From assembly GCA_015680905.1 (NCBI GenBank), contig CM027382.1, positions 13,923,501 to 13,987,500 on the forward strand: 64,000 nt of DNA, in the 5' to 3' direction. A model generated the notes under the pieces. That model did no database searches. It was given only the letters and a program-made list of their open reading frames with translations, and was not told the origin of the DNA. Positions 44,612 to 55,508 of this stretch are shown here, piece after piece. Positions within the stretch are counted from its first letter, which is position 1; each line of letters starts with the position of its first letter. Source of the DNA: Coptis chinensis (taxonomy: Eukaryota; Streptophyta; Magnoliopsida; Ranunculales; Ranunculaceae). Made by a program: the position numbers and the translations under genes.

Positions 44612-45562
44612 AATTCAATCTCCTCCATCACCAGGGGGGAGCTTCCCTCACCTCTCTATCATCATCAGCATGTCCACGTCGCCTGGCCATCGTGTATTAT
44701 ACAGACAACCCAATGATCAACAACTCAACAAGAAGACACACCTTTCTTATAAAAAGAAAAAAGACAAAAAAAAAAATACAAGGAGAGAAACCAACCTGGA
44801 AAGATCAAAGAAAATGTACGAGAACCTGGAAGAGCAACTTGAAGAGGCGGCAGAACAAATACCTCTAAACGCCTTACAACAGTTCATTTTATGTTCAAAT
44901 TTTGTCCCTTCTCAAGACATACCATAAATATAGGTGGTTATCATAAATACATCGAAAATCTAAACGACACCCCACCTGGCTCAACGTCTCTTCAGATTCC
45001 ACAAACCCAGGCGGTTACCATTTTTGGCTCTCCAACTGTTAGTATCCCTTACACGTGCCACGTGCGTGCTAAGGTCCTCCCCCAGCAGAACACTCACCTG
45101 ACCTATCAGGCTCGGGACCTACAACGCTAGGACCGACTAAATAGCAGGACGCTCATTCAGGATCATACGCTACTTAGCCTCACCTACTCTTACCAAGGAA
45201 AGCCTACAACACTAGGCAAGTACAACAACATCAAGACAATCACATTCAAAACATCCAAGAGCTAAACAAAAAGAAGAAACATGCATTTCATAAAGGCAAA
45301 AGAACGAACTGCCTGAACTAACTCAGGCACCAGGTCATCTACTAACCGAGCTGCCGAGACATCCCAGAAAACCCAGCTCGGTTAGCCAGCATTCATCACA
45401 CCACGGGCTCGCCAGAACAATCCCGGAAGCTAGTTCGTTCAGTATTTTAACAACCATAAAAGAAAGGCGAACTACCCAGGTTATCCCAGGAAACCAGCTC
45501 TAATATATCACAACATGCATTATCGGGCATCACAGAACGAAAATCGCTCACAACTCACAACT
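44612..45562. other. Spacer between the two antisense ORF copies in the Tat element
   Basis: No coding support. Around 45060-45220 there are degenerate relatives of the 120-bp unit (for example GGACCTACAACGCTAGGACC). The stretch 45290-45520 resembles 43390-43590 (GAACTGCCT...CAGCTCG phrases), marking the edge of the duplication. Confidence 0.45.
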
Positions 45563-47903
45563 TCAAGACATAATAGACAAATTTTCAGTAAACAAGGGAT
45601 GCAGATCGTCCTTTGCAGCATTCCCATCACCAACAACAATAGAAAGACCAGCAACATTCACTTCCACAGGCACATCAAGAGCGACCTCATCAGTACGGGG
45701 CTCAACGACTTCCAGATCAGTTGCAGCTACAGCAAGAGCATCACCTGCATCTTTCAGTACGGGTAACACTAGTGTACTAGAAGCCCCGCGTTCATGCTTC
45801 TCCTTTAATGCCTTGTACGCTGCCTCCAGCTCAGCATAATCAGCATCCAGATCGTTGTAAACCCCAGTAGCTTTCTGGGTGACCTCCTTACAATGCTAGG
45901 CATAATTGGTCACCCTGGCAAGCTCTGCCTTCACATTGCTAAGCTCCAGCTTTGCCCCTTCCAGATCAGTGGTCATCAACATCTTCTCTAAGAAAACATT
46001 CTCGTGCTATCTCTTCAGTTCATCGATCTCCTTACGGTCAACAGCGTAGGCGTCCTAGACATTCCCCAACTCCTCATTCAGCTTGGCCACAGACTCCCTG
46101 TCTGACTCAGATATCTGGGCGATCACCTTCAGCTACTGATATCCGCTCACAAGCTACATAAGCACACATACAACAACAATCAATTCCCGATGTTCCAATA
46201 AAAGACTAGTGAGCAAAATCTGTAGAACATCACTTACCAGACAGTGAGCCAGGTCCATTTGCCTCAGATTCTCAGCAAGGCCCTTGGAGTCCAGTTCCTT
46301 ACGGTTGCCATCCAGAGCCATGTAGTCAATCATGTTGGCCGCAATCTTACTTGACTTGAAGCTAACATCAGTTTGTTGCACCATCTGTTGCACCCCCTAG
46401 TCATCAACATATACCACTTGGCGATCCAGATCATCCCCAGCCACGACAGACTTCCCACTCGACTTGCTTGGGACCTTCAACCTCACTGTCGAGCTACGAT
46501 GTCGAGGAGCTGGTGGCTGGCTCTGACCGACCTGAAAGGTCTCCAAATCCAAGATGTTTAGGTCGGGCACAGTCCTCGACCTGGAGCTACGAGAGGTTTT
46601 ACCCCCAACTCGCTCAACACCAGCTGCACCACCAAAACCAGAGCTACCCCCAACTATCAGCTCCACCGCCCTTAACACCTTGGTAGCCCTCGGTTTAGCC
46701 TTATCAGTTTTCCTCTTCAGCAAACTGCTCCGCTCGCAAGGCGTGAAAGTGACCTCCTCCAAGTCAAAGGGAGTACTACCAGACCCCCTCCCTCCTTTAG
46801 GTTGCCTAGTCGACCCACCAGCCCCAGAGGCTCCAGCAGCTCCTGCAGGTCGCTTCGGACCAGAACGGCTTCGATTCCTTTCCTCCCTCGTCACTAGATC
46901 GCTTTTGTTCTTCTCCATCTCCAATTCACTAGAAACTTCACAAACAGTTAGGCCCCGAGCCCTTTTCTTCTGATTCTTCCTTTTCTCCCTGATCGCGCGA
47001 CCTCCCTTTTCCACAAAATAGTTCGCTACTTCAGGTAGCTTCTCCCGTTTCTCGGCTCAAGTTAGCTTTGTAAATTCCTCTATTACACCCCGCTTAGTTC
47101 GCTTTTTTATAACGAGCTCTGCAAAAACAACACAGTAACATGTCAGATACAATGTCGATACTCACAAAATAAAAACAATAAGAACAACACACTCCTACCC
47201 ACCCGAAAATTTACACACCCTAGTATTCACACCAAATCCTCTGGCACAGAAGTTCCCAACTAACAACAACGGCCTCCTCTCCCAATACTCATTGCTTACT
47301 CCATTTAGCACACTAGACTTTTTCGTCACCATCTGCAAGCTAAAGTTAAAAGCGCTAGATCGCTTTATAGAGAAGTGCTCAATAATGTCAGCGACCCCTA
47401 TGCAATACTCACCACTCGCATTCAACAGGTCGAACACCCTGAGTAGCCACCAAGTATTACCCACAAACTGGCAGGGCGCTTTCCCACAGAAGTTCAAAAA
47501 TTCACAAGTCAGACTTGAGAGTGGTATCTTCATACTAGCCCTCAGCTGCCCCTCGCAGACTACTATCCCGTAGTTCGGTGGGATGTAGCTCTCACTAAAC
47601 ACCTTTATGTTCTCTCCCAATTCATGTATCTCCAGGTCGCCCACGTGGATACCATAAGCTTCCCTAAGATCAGCGAAAGCTTTCACCGCACGCTTATCTA
47701 CCACCCTAGGGGGCAACCCACTAGAGGACGACCCCTCGTCACGACCTGAAGTACTAGCTACAGCAGCAACCGACTCAAATCCTACATCCTCATCCACTTC
47801 CTCTCTCTCAAACCCCATTGATTTCTCCTGTTCTTTCTTTATTTCACCACAACTCAACGACACCTCTCGAATCTCTTCAGATCAAGTGTCATCAGAATCA
47901 GAC
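45563..47903 (-). pseudogene. Tat antisense extra ORF with a gypsy-type transposon domain, three exons
   Basis: Starts MSDSDDT at 47903 but meets a TGA after seven codons. The frame runs on to 47203. YIPPNYGIVVCEGQLRASMK, LSSLTCEFLNFCGKAPCQFV and NTWWLLRVFDLL resemble the plant domain called putative gypsy type transposon (PF04195). Donor at 47202, intron 47119-47202; exon 2 (to 46238) is basic, with KKRTKRGVIEEFTKL and FDLEEVTFTPCERSSL, and has two stops. Intron 46154-46237; exon 3 is a coiled coil ending ERGASSTLVLPVL. An antisense ORF between INT and the 3' LTR is known in Grande and other Tat elements; its function is unknown. Confidence 0.7.
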
Positions 47904-48413
47904 ATCTCCCTTTTGTTTAATGATTACTAATCCTAAACAAGAAAAGCTACCGACGACCTAACAACTGAATGGAAAAAAGCAAGAGCAGAAGAAAAACGAA
48001 GAGCAACAATGGCGGAAGCACTAACCTGAAGAGTTCTAGCCTTGCATTTTTTTGGAGGAGAAGCAAAAAGTGACTTTTCAGATCTCCAAAAGGTGTTTTA
48101 TGCAATCGACCCTCCAGTTCCCAACGCATCATGATTGCACTCTAAACCATAGCCGATACGCCTACCAAAGAGCTGTCTTTTCAAAATCCCGAAAAAAGAG
48201 GTGGCACATTTTCTCCTCAACTGCTCAAATTCTCCCACGTGTCAATCACGTGCCCACTACGGTCCACCATCAACTCGTGGTAATTAAAGACCAAAGCGAT
48301 CTCTCCAAAGACGGTGGATATTTACGTCATAAGCGTTCTCCTCCTCACTTATGCCAGACACAGCGCCACCGTTCTTTCTCAGCAGATCGCTTCTCCGTAT
48401 AAAGCAACCTACT

Positions 48414-48425
48414 GAGATGGGGCTA
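48414..48425 (+). other. Putative polypurine tract of the Tat element
   Basis: GAGATGGGGCTA lies against the 3' LTR start. Short and imperfect, so moderate support only. Confidence 0.5.
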
Positions 48426-48953
48426 TGTGAGAGAGTAATATTCACATCTAATGAATATCAGGCACGCGTCCAGCATAAGCAGAGATACCCTAGTACCCTA
48501 CCGACCTCATGTCATCGTCGTCTAGGCTCGCTTCATAAGCAGCTCGCCTCATGTAGCACTCAAGAGTAATGCAGGTCGAACAGACGATCTCACGCAGAAC
48601 ACTTCATCTTATTACACCATCCATTATCCAGATGCAATCATTACCAGGGCCATACTTGTACACCCAATCCCCGTAATCTACGAACTACTCCAACCACTCT
48701 CCATCATTACAGGATTCCTACCAAAACCAACTCTACACTCATCCTTGATCTCAACCACACATCTGTACTTGTCAGTGCACGTGTTGTACGGATCTACACA
48801 CTCAACGGCTATAAATATCACCTACATGAACTACGTCAGACCTGATTCAACTCTCCCTCCAGAAGTAAAAGCTTGTTATGTAGGCCATTCGCTAAACCCC
48901 TTCTCCTTCCATAATCACATTTTGTAAAGCCCGAACTAAATAACACATTTACA
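48426..48953 (+). repeat. 3' LTR of the Tat element
   Basis: 528 bp, TGTGAGAGAG...CACATTTACA, followed by the target copy GCCGT (48954-48958). It lacks blocks present in the 5' LTR, for example the part between TCATGTAG and CACTCAAGAG. Confidence 0.88.
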
Positions 48954-49295
48954 GCCGTCAAATTAAACCTATGCAATTATGCATGGTGTACACTGGACTG
49001 TTAAAATCACCCCTAATATTTTTCTTACCAACGTGGACATATCACAAAGATGGACAAATCTTAAAATTTCCGCGTTCTAGCTAATTTCAAGATGCCGAGA
49101 TATGAAATCCTTTCGGCACATATTTCTCACGTGAACACCAATAAATTTCCCTCGTTTTTTTCCCGCCAGACATGAATCCACTCAAACTACAACCAATCAC
49201 CACCTCGATCTCACATTCCAAAACTTCATTTCTCCCGGAAGAAGTTTCAACACAAATACCAGTAAATTCACTTTGATTCATCGAAAAATGACGCA

Positions 49296-49740
49296 TATTC
49301 GAGTAACCCGACATGGTCCATTCCACATAACCACGAATAACTCTGTTAAAGAGGTCAAAAAGGCGCTAGACCGATGTGGGGTTATATTAAATGAGGATTT
49401 TGTAATAGAAGTACTTGAATGGCATCGTTCGGATTGAAAATCTGCATTACGGTACTTAAGTTGGGTATCTAAAGGAGAAAGAAAAAATGGTATAATCCTG
49501 GATCAAGTGTTTATGGAGTTGAGGGAAGTGTTTGATGAAATGTCGCAGAGAGAGGAGAGTCTTGGGATATCGTTGAATAGATATGCGCATAAGGTGGACG
49601 AAGCGGTTGAGGTTTTTTTTATAAGAGATGAGAATTTGGACTTGAGCTTGATTTGTTTGCGTTCTAGACGCTTTTGTTGTCTTTGTGTACATTGGAGGAA
49701 AAGAGTTGGGGAATGGAGGGAAGAATGTCTCTGATTTGAT
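49296..49740 (+). pseudogene. PPR-protein gene fragment captured by the MULE-like element
   Basis: Pentatricopeptide-repeat proteins bind organellar RNA. In one frame the sequence reads VKEVKKALDRCGVILNEDFV, IEVLEWHRSD, a stop, then KSALRYLSWVSKGE. Further on, VFDEMSQREESLG, YAHKVDEAVEVFF and ICLRSRRFCCLCVHW fit the typical N-terminal part of plant P-class PPR proteins (VLERHRSDWKSAL.FF.W, then FDEM..R). A W-to-stop change (TGG to TGA) and small deletions break it. It lies between the TIRs of the element, so it is a transduplicated fragment. Confidence 0.65.
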
Positions 49741-49957
49741 GCAAAAGTAACGAAATATTGGTTGTTGTTTGTGTTCGATATTTGAGGTGGATGTACACGT
49801 TGGCACAAAAAAATATTGGGGATGATTTTAACAGTCCAGTGTACATGCCTTTGGTTTAATTTGACGGCAATCATATCTAGAAACACTTTTAAAAGTTTGA
49901 TGCATTTATGGAAACAATTGAAAGTATGTTTTCATTTTCGCAAACTTTTGGCAAAGT

Positions 49958-50250
49958 TCCTTTCATTTTTAGGTCGTTAACTCATTCACACTTAATACTC
50001 AACTTCTGAATACCTCCGTTGCCTCGAAGACTAAGAACAGAAGTGACAAAATGCAAAAAACGATTCAGTTCTTGGAGTTGCAACTTGCAACTGCTTGTTG
50101 ACGAATTGAGAAGAGTCTTCGGCGTTTTTCCAAAAACCAAGATCAAAGTTCAAAGTGGAACAGATTTCCAAATTCGGTTGAAACTTTTGGAAACAAGCAT
50201 GCTTGTTTGAACGACTTCTTTCATCGTTCAAGAAGATATTGGTTGGTAGC
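49958..50250 (-). pseudogene. F-box pseudogene B, 5' part of exon 1
   Basis: The minus strand gives, across two frames, MKEVVQTSMLVSKSF, STLNFDLGFWKN, LNRFLHFVTSVLSLRGNGG and IQKLSIKCE. These align with MKEVIETSIFSKRY, HTLNFDLSLWKK, LNRFIPFVYHVLSLRRSGG and IQKLSITCS of gene A. Most of the F-box itself is lost upstream. It ends at the edge of the MULE-like element; the same exon resumes at 17482, more than 32 kb away in the window. Confidence 0.75.
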
Positions 50251-52065
50251 ATGGTACTGAGTTGAAGCAATGATGTTGTTGGAGCCTGACCATAAGGAGA
50301 TGGTGCAAACTACAAGAGACCAACCACAAAAAAATTAGAGATTAGAAACCAACCAACATTCTAAGCAAATTACAACAGACACATACACATTTACACGAAA
50401 TCTTACAGTATACAAGGAAGGAGGCTAGCTTTCCAAGCCACCTACACCAGAAGTATGATTACTTGAAAGCAGAGTACTATGTTGTGGTTGTGTGGAGGAA
50501 GGTTTAATAACCCTGTTTGATTGACCATATGACATTATAAATAGACAAATAGTTGTGTTGAAGGAGGACCAAGCTGTCGCATTGGCTGAGAAAATTGGAG
50601 CTGCTGGCTTTGTGCAGAATTTATTCCAGCATTTCATATATGTACTTTGCCCAACATGTAAACATTACTTGAGTACCAATTTGGAATAAACTGTTGTAAT
50701 AGTATTATTTTTACAACAAATCAATGGTAAAGGAAATGGTAATAAGGGTTTTTGTTTTTAGATAGGCCTGTGATCCAACGATCAGGGTTTGTTTGTTCCA
50801 CAACGGCACTTGGTGCATGCGAACAAAAGACAAAAATGGGGCTTGTCTTTTTCTAACGAATCTGGTGTAGCGAGTGACCTTGTTTCTTGTAGAAGAAAAT
50901 GTGTAAGGTGTTCCAGTCAAAGTTACCCAGGAAGGAATTTGAGCAATCAAACCCCCGGTTTGATTATAGCAACTTTCAGCTATGTAGTTTTTTATGAGAA
51001 CTTCAGTTTTTAAGAACTGTAAAGGTCACCAATGAAAGGTTTGGGTGGTTGGAATGTGGTATTGCACTTTATGTCTGCCCACTTCTCTACTGAACAGTTT
51101 TTTCCTAAACCAAACGGATATGGAATGTTAATGTCACCACATTTGGACGGGCAACCAGGCAAAGTTTGAGTTTCATTTGTTGGCTCAGCAGATGCAAGAA
51201 GAGTATGAGCTCTATAGTCATGGTTAGTTGGTGTTTAAGCATGGATGTTGTTCGTGTCACTGCTCTGTATGGGTTCTTAAAAGGAAGATAGAGAAGAATA
51301 TCGAACTGTCAAGATTGAAAAGAAATATCGTGTAGGGCAGGAAAAGAAATAGAATACCAACAGTTTAAAACTTTAAATAGGCCATTCTCAATTTTCTCAT
51401 CGTTTTCAACTTTTCTCTATTGTTGAACGAAAAAAAAAAACTCATTGTTCCCAAACTTCATAAACACCCAGAGCTGTCACTTCTTCAAAACACCAATTTT
51501 CAGATCGTCCTCAAATGACTTCATTGCCTCTTTCATTAGAAGACCCCCTCTTGAAATCGAATTGGAGAAGAAGATTTTGAGACCAAATCCAATATGGCAC
51601 ATTTTCTCTATTTTCTGCCAACCAATATCCTACCATTGGTATTGAGTAAAAGGCCCCCTTTTTTATGAATTCTCTGATTCGATTTGTTTTTATGTTCTTT
51701 CGCAATCTTGTAAGCTTTTCTAGATGCCTTGTTGAATTTCGTTGTATGATATTTATTTGGTTGGGAACTTAAGTAAATTTTTGTCTGATTGCAGAAAGAT
51801 GATTCATTTGAAGCGATTAATTTGTTGGTTGCGAAATCAGGAAAACCAAATTTAGTACGTACATGCTACTTATTTATGTTTCTATGGTCTAGTCATCTTC
51901 TTCGTGATTTTGAATCCTCAAATCTCTTCTATGGACAAGTAGGACAAGTAAACTTTCTTCTATGGACAAGTATTTAAACCCAACAATTGTGTTATGCAAT
52001 TACCCGATAGCTCTGGAGGATCTTACAACACAACAAGTATATAATGAGTAAAGATATAAATCTAA
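50251..52065. other. Unassigned interval
   Basis: No gene can be supported. Minus-strand frames near 50425-50950 and a plus-strand frame at 51445-51645 are open for 60-80 codons but show no family signature. An acceptor-like TTGATTGCAG-type site near 51793 precedes KDDSFEAINLLVAKSGKPNL, which I could not place. These may be worn remnants of a gene or transposon. Confidence 0.35.
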
Positions 52066-52189
52066 AAGCATCTTTAGTTGTGCAACCAAAAAAACACCAA
52101 ACCAAAAAAACACCAAGCAACTTCAGGAGTAATATCAAAAAAAAAAACACCAAACAACGCTGGCGGTTTTGTCAAAACATTATATAGCC

Positions 52190-52282
52190 CACGGTTTTGC
52201 CAAAACCGCGCTACTAAAGTAAATCTGACAGGTCCAAGCTCACGCGGTTTTTCCAAAACCGCGCGGGTTTCCAGAAACCGCG
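52190..52282 (+). repeat. Left subterminal cassette of palindromes in the Harbinger element
   Basis: Three 20-22 bp palindromes of the form CGCGGTTTTGCCAAAACCGCG start at 52190, 52242 and 52262 (spacings 52 and 20). An additional half-like copy is at 52163. They lie upstream of the transposase, next to a TTATATAG sequence. Confidence 0.85.
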
Positions 52283-52399
52283 TGTGCTATAACCATTTAA
52301 CTCCCTTGGTTTTGCGATGTTCTCTTCATTTTTCATGTTCCCTCTCATCTAAACTCATCTCCTTGAGCCAAAAAAAAAAAAAAACACTACCAAAACTCT

Positions 52400-53772
52400 T
52401 GAAGATTTTTTCAATAGATCATTCATCTTCTTCTGATTCATCTTCTTCTGATTTTTCATCAAGCTCGAGTTCGAGCTCGAGCTCTTCAAATGATAACACT
52501 GCAGTTAAAACTCGTAAATTAGTGGCTATTGGTCTACCTTTGGTTCGACATCGTCTGAGTTTATTGCGTCAGCAAGAAGCGGAGTCTTCTTATAGACCAC
52601 ATGGTGGTTCGAAGAAAGGAAGAAAATATAAGAATCGTCAGTACGAGGCAACACTGGCTCGTGTAAATGCTAACTACCGGGCAAAATCCTATATTTCGCG
52701 TGACCACGACTTTTCGGCGCCGATTTAAGTATGGGTCGATCATTATTTACTCGTATTTTCAATCATCTTAATCATAATGTACCATATTTTCAACAAACAG
52801 TTAATTTGTGCGGGTAAGTTTGGGATTAACCCAAAAATAAAAATAATTCTTTGCTATACGAATGCTTGCTTATGGGACTACCGCGTTGATCTAGTAGATG
52901 ATATGTTACATGTTCTTTGAGCCAAATTTGTTCATGAATGCATGCGCTATTTCTGTGATGGAATTATTAGAATTTTTGGAGGTGAATACTTACGCAAACC
53001 AAATGCTGCAGATATTCAACGTTTGCTTAAAGTGTCTGAGGAACGCATATGGCCTGGAATGCTAGGAAGCATTGATTGCATGCACTGGCAATGGAAGAAT
53101 TGCCCATCCACGTGGCAAGGGTCTCACACTGGCCATAAGCATAAACCAACAGTGATTTTGGAGGCAATTGCCGATCGTGACGCATGGATTTGGCATGCTT
53201 TTTTTGGAATGACGGGTTCTCACAATGATCTTAATGTGCTTGACCGCTCACCAATAGTTGATGATATAGTCAATGATGAAGCTATTCCTTGTAACTACAC
53301 TGTGAATGACCATCATTATGATATGGGCTATTACTTAGCTGACGGTATTTATCCTAATTATGCCACTTTGATTCAAACGATTGCTAAACCGACTATTGCA
53401 CAAGACAAACATTTTGCAAAGAAGCAAGAAGCTGCTAGAAAAGACATAGAGCGGGCGTTTGGTATATTACAGTCGTGTTGGGCTATTTTAGCGAATCCGT
53501 GCAGGTTATGGTATTTAGAGAACATGGCTACTGTTATGAGGGCTTGCATTATTTTACACAATATGATTGTGGAAGATGAACGCGAAACGGATATCCCGCA
53601 GTATATTCCTGATTTGGAAATACCAAGTAGAGAAGGTGCTCCTGAAGATCAACGCCACTTTGTTCTATCTCGTTGGGCATCTGGCGTCGAGAGAGTTCGT
53701 TCAAAAGTTGTTCATGATAGATTGAAGAATGACTTGGTCGAGCATTTGTGGAGTAGGCGTGGGCAGACTTGA
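52400..53772 (+). pseudogene. PIF/Harbinger transposase (plant transposon protein, DDE)
   Basis: Cuts and inserts the element, together with ORF1. The N-terminal part (52400-52728: Ser-rich start, then ANYRAKSYISRDHDF) ends at a TAA. Homology continues across a frame change (GRSLFTRIFNHL, VPYFQQTVN). The main ORF from 52942 reads MRYFCDGIIRIFGGEYLRKP, then the DDE core: MLGSIDCMHWQWKNCPSTW (first D), LDRSPIVDDIV, YYLADGIYPNYATLIQTI (second D) and DIERAFGILQSCWAIL (E). It ends WSRRGQT at 53772. Two in-frame stops (after DFSAPI, and before AKFVHECMRY) and the shift between them disable it; the catalytic half is intact. Confidence 0.88.
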
Positions 53773-54160
53773 TTTCTATTTTTATTTGCATTTCATTTAG
53801 ACTTTGTGTTTATTTATCATTTCAATTTCTATGTATTTGTGTTCCAAGTTTATTTCTATGTATTTGTGGTTTTATGAAAGGATTTCTGTATATGAGAATT
53901 TTGAAAATACAAATCTTTTTTGGAATGATAAAAAGTATCAACTTTAAATTAAAAGAAAATATTCAATTAAAGTACATTCTAATTAAAATTAAAATACAAA
54001 CTAAAATTAAAGTATGTCATTAATTAAAAGACATAAATTAAAAGACAAATTAAAATACTCAAATTAAAAAACATACAAACTCAAATTAAAAGACATATAA
54101 ACTCAAATTTAGACTATGCACTACTTTGACTACTACCAGTTATATTGTCAAGTCGATTCT

Positions 54161-55155
54161 TCATTTTTGTAAAATTTCGCCCTTTTGAGTTGAGTTGCCA
54201 AATTTCGTCTTGGGTAATCCTTCTAATTTCATTCCTAATATTTTTTCAAGATCATTTTCATCTTCTCGAACTCGGAGCACATCTTTCTTCAATTGAAGTT
54301 TTTCTTTTTGGATTTGAAGTTTCCAATCCATCGAACTTTTCTTCAATTGAAGTTTTTCGAATTCCATCTCATCTTTCTTCAACTGTCTTTGAGCTTCCAA
54401 TTCATAGCCTTCTTTGGTGGTTTTAGAAAGTTCCATCAGAAAAGCATCAAGTTTCTTAGCGGATTCCTCCACTTTAGAATCAACTTTTTCTTTCTCTTTT
54501 TGCTTTCTTTTTTTGTCTTCTTTCTTTTCAAGAGGTCTATCCTCAAGCCCATGAACTTGGTGTGGATCATAATCCATTGGTTGAGTTGTTGCAGTTGATA
54601 TTAGAATTGATGAACCTCCTTCCCTACTATTTGACTTCGACTTTTTGTTGGGATGCAAATCATTTCTCAACTGTAGCATCTTTCATTTGGGTGAGTCTTT
54701 CACCATATTATAGCATTACATCCACTTCCAAACCCCATTATGCATCGCATATGCACTTATTGCTTCTTCAACCTACCAATTAAGCAAAAACTAAATTAGA
54801 ATTGAAAAATATATTTGTTAATCAAAATAACAAATAAAAAGTAAATACTTACCATCATATTGTCATTATAGCCACTTGGAGGAGATGCTTGAATTTTAGA
54901 AAGAATAGCATGAAACTTGTTGATATTAGCTTGAATAATAGACCAACGGTGTTTCATACCCGTCAAGTTGCGTTCGGTCATTCTTCCTAAATTTGCATGA
55001 AATGCATTTAGAATTCTAGCCCAAAAATCGTTCGACTTTTGCTCATTTCCTATTACACCATCTTGACTAACTTGTAGCCAATTATTGGTGAGAGTAATAT
55101 CTTCTTCTTGTATCCATGAAGCCCCTCTTGATTTTGATTTTGGTTCTTGACTCAT
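54161..55155 (-). pseudogene. PIF/Harbinger ORF1 (Myb/SANT-like), two exons, convergent to transposase
   Basis: ORF1 proteins of this superfamily bind DNA and assist the transposase. The ATG at 55155 (MSQEPKSKSRGASWIQEED) begins exon 1: NNWLQVSQDGVIGNEQKSND, FWARILNAFHANLG, RNLTGMKHRWSIIQANINKF. An intron of 80 bp (54773-54852, GT...AG) follows. Exon 2 starts VEEAISAYAMHNGVWKWM, has a stop, then CYNMVKDSPK, a second stop (TGG-to-TGA at the usual KW), and a Lys/Glu-rich coiled coil ending at 54161. The frame in front of 55155 adds a hydrophobic stretch that I treat as untranslated. Confidence 0.78.
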
Positions 55156-55302
55156 TGTTGTTTTAAGAATAGAGAGTAAAGAGTAGAGAATAAAGAGTAG
55201 AGAGTAGAGAAAAGAAGTGAGTGTAAAAATATGGGGTGAGTGTTTCAATTTATAGGGTTAGAAAGATATAGCCGTTTTTTGCCCATTGGTGTAATTGAGA
55301 GC

Positions 55303-55395
55303 ACGCGGTTTTGCCAAAACCGCGCCATGGAAGCCCATTTAGCAGTGCAGGCCCACGCAGTTTTGGCAAAACCGCGCGGTGTTTCTCAAACCGCG
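55303..55395 (+). repeat. Right subterminal cassette of palindromes in the Harbinger element
   Basis: Three palindromes of the same type start at 55303, 55355 and 55375: spacings 52 and 20, identical to the left cassette and in the same left-to-right order. Thus a direct, not inverted, repeat of about 93 bp. It lies upstream of the minus-strand ORF1. Confidence 0.85.
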
Positions 55396-55508
55396 TAAGT
55401 GATTTGATACAGCATCAAACTTGGAACCAAATATTGGTCGATTTGGTGTTTGGTTTGGTATTTTTTTGGTGTTTTCATCAACATGTAATACTGCTGAAGT
55501 TGCTCTAA

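Larger units (their letters stand above)
17576..48953 (+). mobile_element. Tat-lineage Ty3/gypsy retrotransposon, 31.4 kb including a nested Athila element
   Basis: LTRs at 17576-18144 and 48426-48953 (TGTGAG...TTTACA) are flanked by GTCGT (17571-17575) and GCCGT (48954-48958), a 5-bp duplication differing by one C/T transition. Internal order: PBS, GAG, PR, RT, RNase H, second RNase H, INT. RT before INT defines Ty3/gypsy, and the second RNase H is diagnostic of Tat. Integrase is cut short, and an antisense extra ORF fills the 3' part, as in Grande and relatives. Without the nested 19.6 kb element it is about 11.7 kb. Many stops and frameshifts; not autonomous. Confidence 0.9.
17483..49957. 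mobile_element. Mutator-like (Pack-MULE) element with a captured PPR fragment, split by the Tat element
   Basis: The left TIR begins ACTTTGCCAAAAGTTGGC at 17483, runs to 17575, and resumes after the Tat insertion at 48954-49035. The right TIR is the reverse complement of about 49789-49957. Shared blocks: CATACTTTCAATTGTTTCC, AGTGTTTCTAGATATGATTG, TGTACACTGGACTG. TIR length is about 170 bp and own length about 1.09 kb. Flanks AGTTTTCAT (17474-17482) and TCCTTTCAT (49958-49966) share 6 of 9 positions, consistent with an old 9-bp duplication. It interrupts exon 1 of F-box pseudogene B. About 270 bp of the exon, judged against gene A, is missing at the site. Confidence 0.78.
52066..55505 (+). mobile_element. 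PIF/Harbinger DNA transposon with transposase and Myb-like ORF1
   Basis: 3440 bp. The left end AAGCATCTTTAGTTGTGC and the right end (reverse complement) GAGCAACTTCAGCAGTATTA form imperfect TIRs. The TSD is TAA at 52063-52065 and 55506-55508, the PIF/Harbinger hallmark. A second, better match to the right end lies inside the left end at about 52117 (GCAACTTCAGGAGTAATATC). It encodes a DDE transposase on plus and a Myb/SANT ORF1 on minus, convergent. Both carry stops, so the copy is probably inactive, though structurally complete. Confidence 0.88.

Noticed and set aside
46554..46973. 139-codon plus-strand ORF
   Set aside because: It is the opposite-strand shadow of exon 2 of the antisense Tat ORF, and has no family features of its own.
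50425..51013. Zinc-finger or transposase-associated protein on the minus strand
   Set aside because: Isolated Cys pairs (CTKCRCG) in one frame, no consistent domain across frames; not enough to name a family.
52078..52400. Start of the Harbinger transposase at 52078
   Set aside because: This part of the open frame translates the TIR and the palindrome cassette; transposase-like sequence begins only near 52400.
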